From positions 124,001-188,000 of the forward strand of contig JAPWJZ010000009.1 in the NCBI GenBank assembly GCA_028283745.1: a DNA stretch of 64,000 bases. Direction: 5' to 3'. The position numbers were made by a program, and so were the translations under genes. Source of the DNA: Micavibrio sp. Lineage in GTDB: Bacteria; Pseudomonadota; Alphaproteobacteria; Micavibrionales; UBA2020. The notes beneath the pieces were generated by a model. It searched no databases, was not told the origin of the DNA, and saw nothing but the letters and a program-made list of their open reading frames with translations. Shown piece after piece: positions 62,420 through 64,000 of the stretch; position 1 is the first letter of the stretch; every line of letters starts with the position of its first letter.

Positions 62420-63334
62420 TCAATACGTCTTCCATGCCTTGTCGCCCGCAATAAACGTGCGGTGACGCAAGGGGTAGAAGTAATACACGCGCTTGTCGGG
62501 CGTGACAAGGCATGCAGGCTTCAGCAGCAGCGGCATCACGCGGCCGTCATCCATCGCAATCACGCTGTTATCGACTTCAAGCTTGAAGGGTGCGGTGACA
62601 GATAATGTCTGCTGCGTGGCAATGCAAAGCTCCGGCACGGGGTTCGGTACAATGGCGAAAAGCGTATCGGTCGTGCGCTTCTTGGCATCCGCCATGCGGC
62701 GCAGGCTGAAGATAAGCGGCATGTTTTTTTGCGTCGTCAGCTTATCCAGCAGCTTCTGGTTGATCCACTGGTTGAGCATCGGGTGAAATTTGATGTTTCC
62801 CTTGGGGTTAAACACCGCATACATCGGGTCGATGTTATTGGAAACACCCCCGAAGTGCAGTTTTTCAAGGTCGTTCAGGGTAATCTTGCCCTCGTTCAGC
62901 GCGCTCGTCAGCGTGCTTTTAAGCAGATTCAGGTTGCCGGTCAGCATTTGAATAGTGGCGGTTGATACAGTCTGTGCGGACGCGGCTGCAGGGGCGGCGC
63001 CCTTGTAAGTGCCAATCACGTTCACAGGGCGACCCGGTGCCTGCGACGGCAGTGCGGGCATGGATGATGTCGACAGCACAGGCTTACCGTTCGCCGTCAC
63101 GCCAATCACGGTATCCGGCACGCCCGCGAAGCTCGACGGCGGCTGGAATTCTTTCGGCAGGTCCGGGCGCGCGAGCGGCACAACAATCTTTGACATGACC
63201 GGCAGGTTATCCGGCACGGAAATGGCGGCGCTGCCCCCGTGGCTGCCGCGCTCCTTCAACACAACCCCGACAACAACGCCGATGACGATAAGGGCCGTCA
63301 CGACGATTACGATGGTTTTTTGAAGGGAGGTCAT
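62420..63334 (-). CDS. Membrane-anchored hypothetical protein
   Basis: This encodes 304 aa. One N-terminal membrane helix (about 7-26) is followed by a Pro/Ser/Ala-rich linker to about 110 and a folded C-terminal part (NPKGNIKFHPMLNQWINQKLLDKL, then LRRMADAKKRTTDTLFAIVPNP). No family was recognised. It lies 24 bp downstream of hisC on the same strand, so it may be co-transcribed. An extracytoplasmic location is inferred from the anchor. Confidence 0.7.
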   Translation of the reverse strand: MTSLQKTIVIVVTALIVIGVVVGVVLKERGSHGGSAAISVPDNLPVMSKIVVPLARPDLPKEFQPPSSFAGVPDTVIGVTANGKPVLSTSSMPALPSQAPGRPVNVIGTYKGAAPAAASAQTVSTATIQMLTGNLNLLKSTLTSALNEGKITLNDLEKLHFGGVSNNIDPMYAVFNPKGNIKFHPMLNQWINQKLLDKLTTQKNMPLIFSLRRMADAKKRTTDTLFAIVPNPVPELCIATQQTLSVTAPFKLEVDNSVIAMDDGRVMPLLLKPACLVTPDKRVYYFYPLRHRTFIAGDKAWKTY

Positions 63335-63358
63335 TTGCGATACGCTTCCTTTTCGAAA

Positions 63359-64000
63359 TTACTTGCGGGCGATTTTCAGCGCGTCAATAAGCCGCTGGTT
63401 ATCGTCCATCGTTCCCACGGTAATGCGCAGGTGATGGGGTAGATTATACGCTCCCATCTGACGTATGAAAATACCCTTGTCTTTAAGGGCGTTGCGCACG
63501 GCTTCCGATTTGTCGCCGAATTCGGCCAGGATAAAGTTGCCGACCGAGGGCCAGGTGCGGATGTTCAGGCCCGCCAGCTGTTCAAACAGGAACTTGCGGC
63601 CCATGCGCGTCATTTCAATGGTTTTTTGAAGGAATTCATGGTCATCCAGCGCGGCAATACCGGCAGCCTGGGCGGGCGCGTTGACGTTAAACGCCCCCCG
63701 CACGCGGTTGACGACGCCCGCAACATCCGGCGAGCAATAGGCCCAGCCGAGGCGCACGGCGGCAAGCCCGTAAATTTTTGAAAAAGTGCGCAGCATAACA
63801 ACATTGGGGTGCGCATCCACCAGCGATTTGCCGTCGTCATAATCTTTTTCCTCGACGAATTCGGCATAGGCGCTATCCAGCAGCAGCAGCACGCGGGGCG
63901 GCAGATTTTCGCACAGGTATTTCATTTCATCGCGGGTCAAATAGCTGCCGGTCGGGTTATTGGGGTTTGCCAGCAGCAGCATTTTGGTTTTGGGCGTGAC
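63359..64000 (-). CDS. hisC: Histidinol-phosphate aminotransferase (N-terminus beyond window)
   Basis: This is the C-terminal 213 codons of a class-I/II PLP aminotransferase. NPNNPTGSYLT, LLLDSAYAEF, and the PLP-lysine motif RTFSKIYGLAAVRLGW are those of HisC, which makes histidinol-phosphate. The reading frame is open to position 64000. The end (GTMDDNQRLIDAL) is typical. HisC paralogs acting on aromatic amino acids cannot be excluded. Confidence 0.88.
   Translation of the reverse strand, partial: VTPKTKMLLLANPNNPTGSYLTRDEMKYLCENLPPRVLLLLDSAYAEFVEEKDYDDGKSLVDAHPNVVMLRTFSKIYGLAAVRLGWAYCSPDVAGVVNRVRGAFNVNAPAQAAGIAALDDHEFLQKTIEMTRMGRKFLFEQLAGLNIRTWPSVGNFILAEFGDKSEAVRNALKDKGIFIRQMGAYNLPHHLRITVGTMDDNQRLIDALKIARK

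Overview
The window looks like a stretch of alphaproteobacterial chromosome. The evidence is gene content: a cyclic beta-1,2-glucan synthase of the NdvB/ChvB type, a CpdR-like receiver, a 180-kDa-class NAD-glutamate dehydrogenase, a Kdo 3-hydroxylase, a DUF4175 protein, an MJ0042 zinc-ribbon protein beside ftsEX, and an lptM-lysA pair. I cannot name a genus. Positions from about 7,700 on are GC-rich and compact. Positions 1-7,620 are visibly more AT-rich, with longer spacers and unfamiliar genes, and look like a genomic island.

Island (1-7,621). A minus-strand operon runs from an XRE regulator (3,665) through a cyclodipeptide synthase (CDPS, XYP-type signature), a P-loop kinase-like protein and an unknown protein to an aldehyde dehydrogenase that leaves the window at position 1. 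A 73-aa gene is divergent from it, with an 18-bp palindrome in the shared promoter region. Two 139-bp direct repeats (4,575-4,713 and 7,483-7,621) each end in the 3' half of a tRNA-Ser(CGA) including CCA, and look like att sites left by integration. They bracket one 851-aa membrane protein with DUF805-like, Sel1 and ankyrin parts.

7,715-13,334. A small membrane protein, two paralogous TauD/TfdA-like Fe(II)/2-oxoglutarate oxygenases (one lacking the usual first iron-binding His), an unknown 529-aa protein with a structured leader, and a Kdo 3-hydroxylase.

13,482-33,097. mreB, the 2,915-aa cyclic glucan synthase, an RmlA-like nucleotidyltransferase, a beta-carbonic anhydrase, then small stress and membrane genes (SRPBCC, GNAT, DUF2269, Ohr, PilZ-like, TetR, DUF4173) and a response regulator/histidine kinase pair.

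33,159-49,976. MFS exporter, FadL porin, periplasmic DUF6134-like protein, diguanylate cyclase, SPFH protein, two unknown ORFs separated by one in-frame stop, the NAD-GDH gene broken by an apparent +1 base, AhpC, a heparinase II/III-like protein, a UbiH/UbiM-type hydroxylase and TerD.

50,012-64,000. Housekeeping: rluD, DUF167, hemerythrin, TlpA-like thioredoxin, lptM-lysA, DUF4175, CpdR-like receiver, zinc-ribbon protein, ftsE-ftsX, DUF218, plsC and the C-terminal part of hisC. Many units end in clear intrinsic terminators. I found no rRNA, CRISPR array, insertion sequence or complete tRNA.
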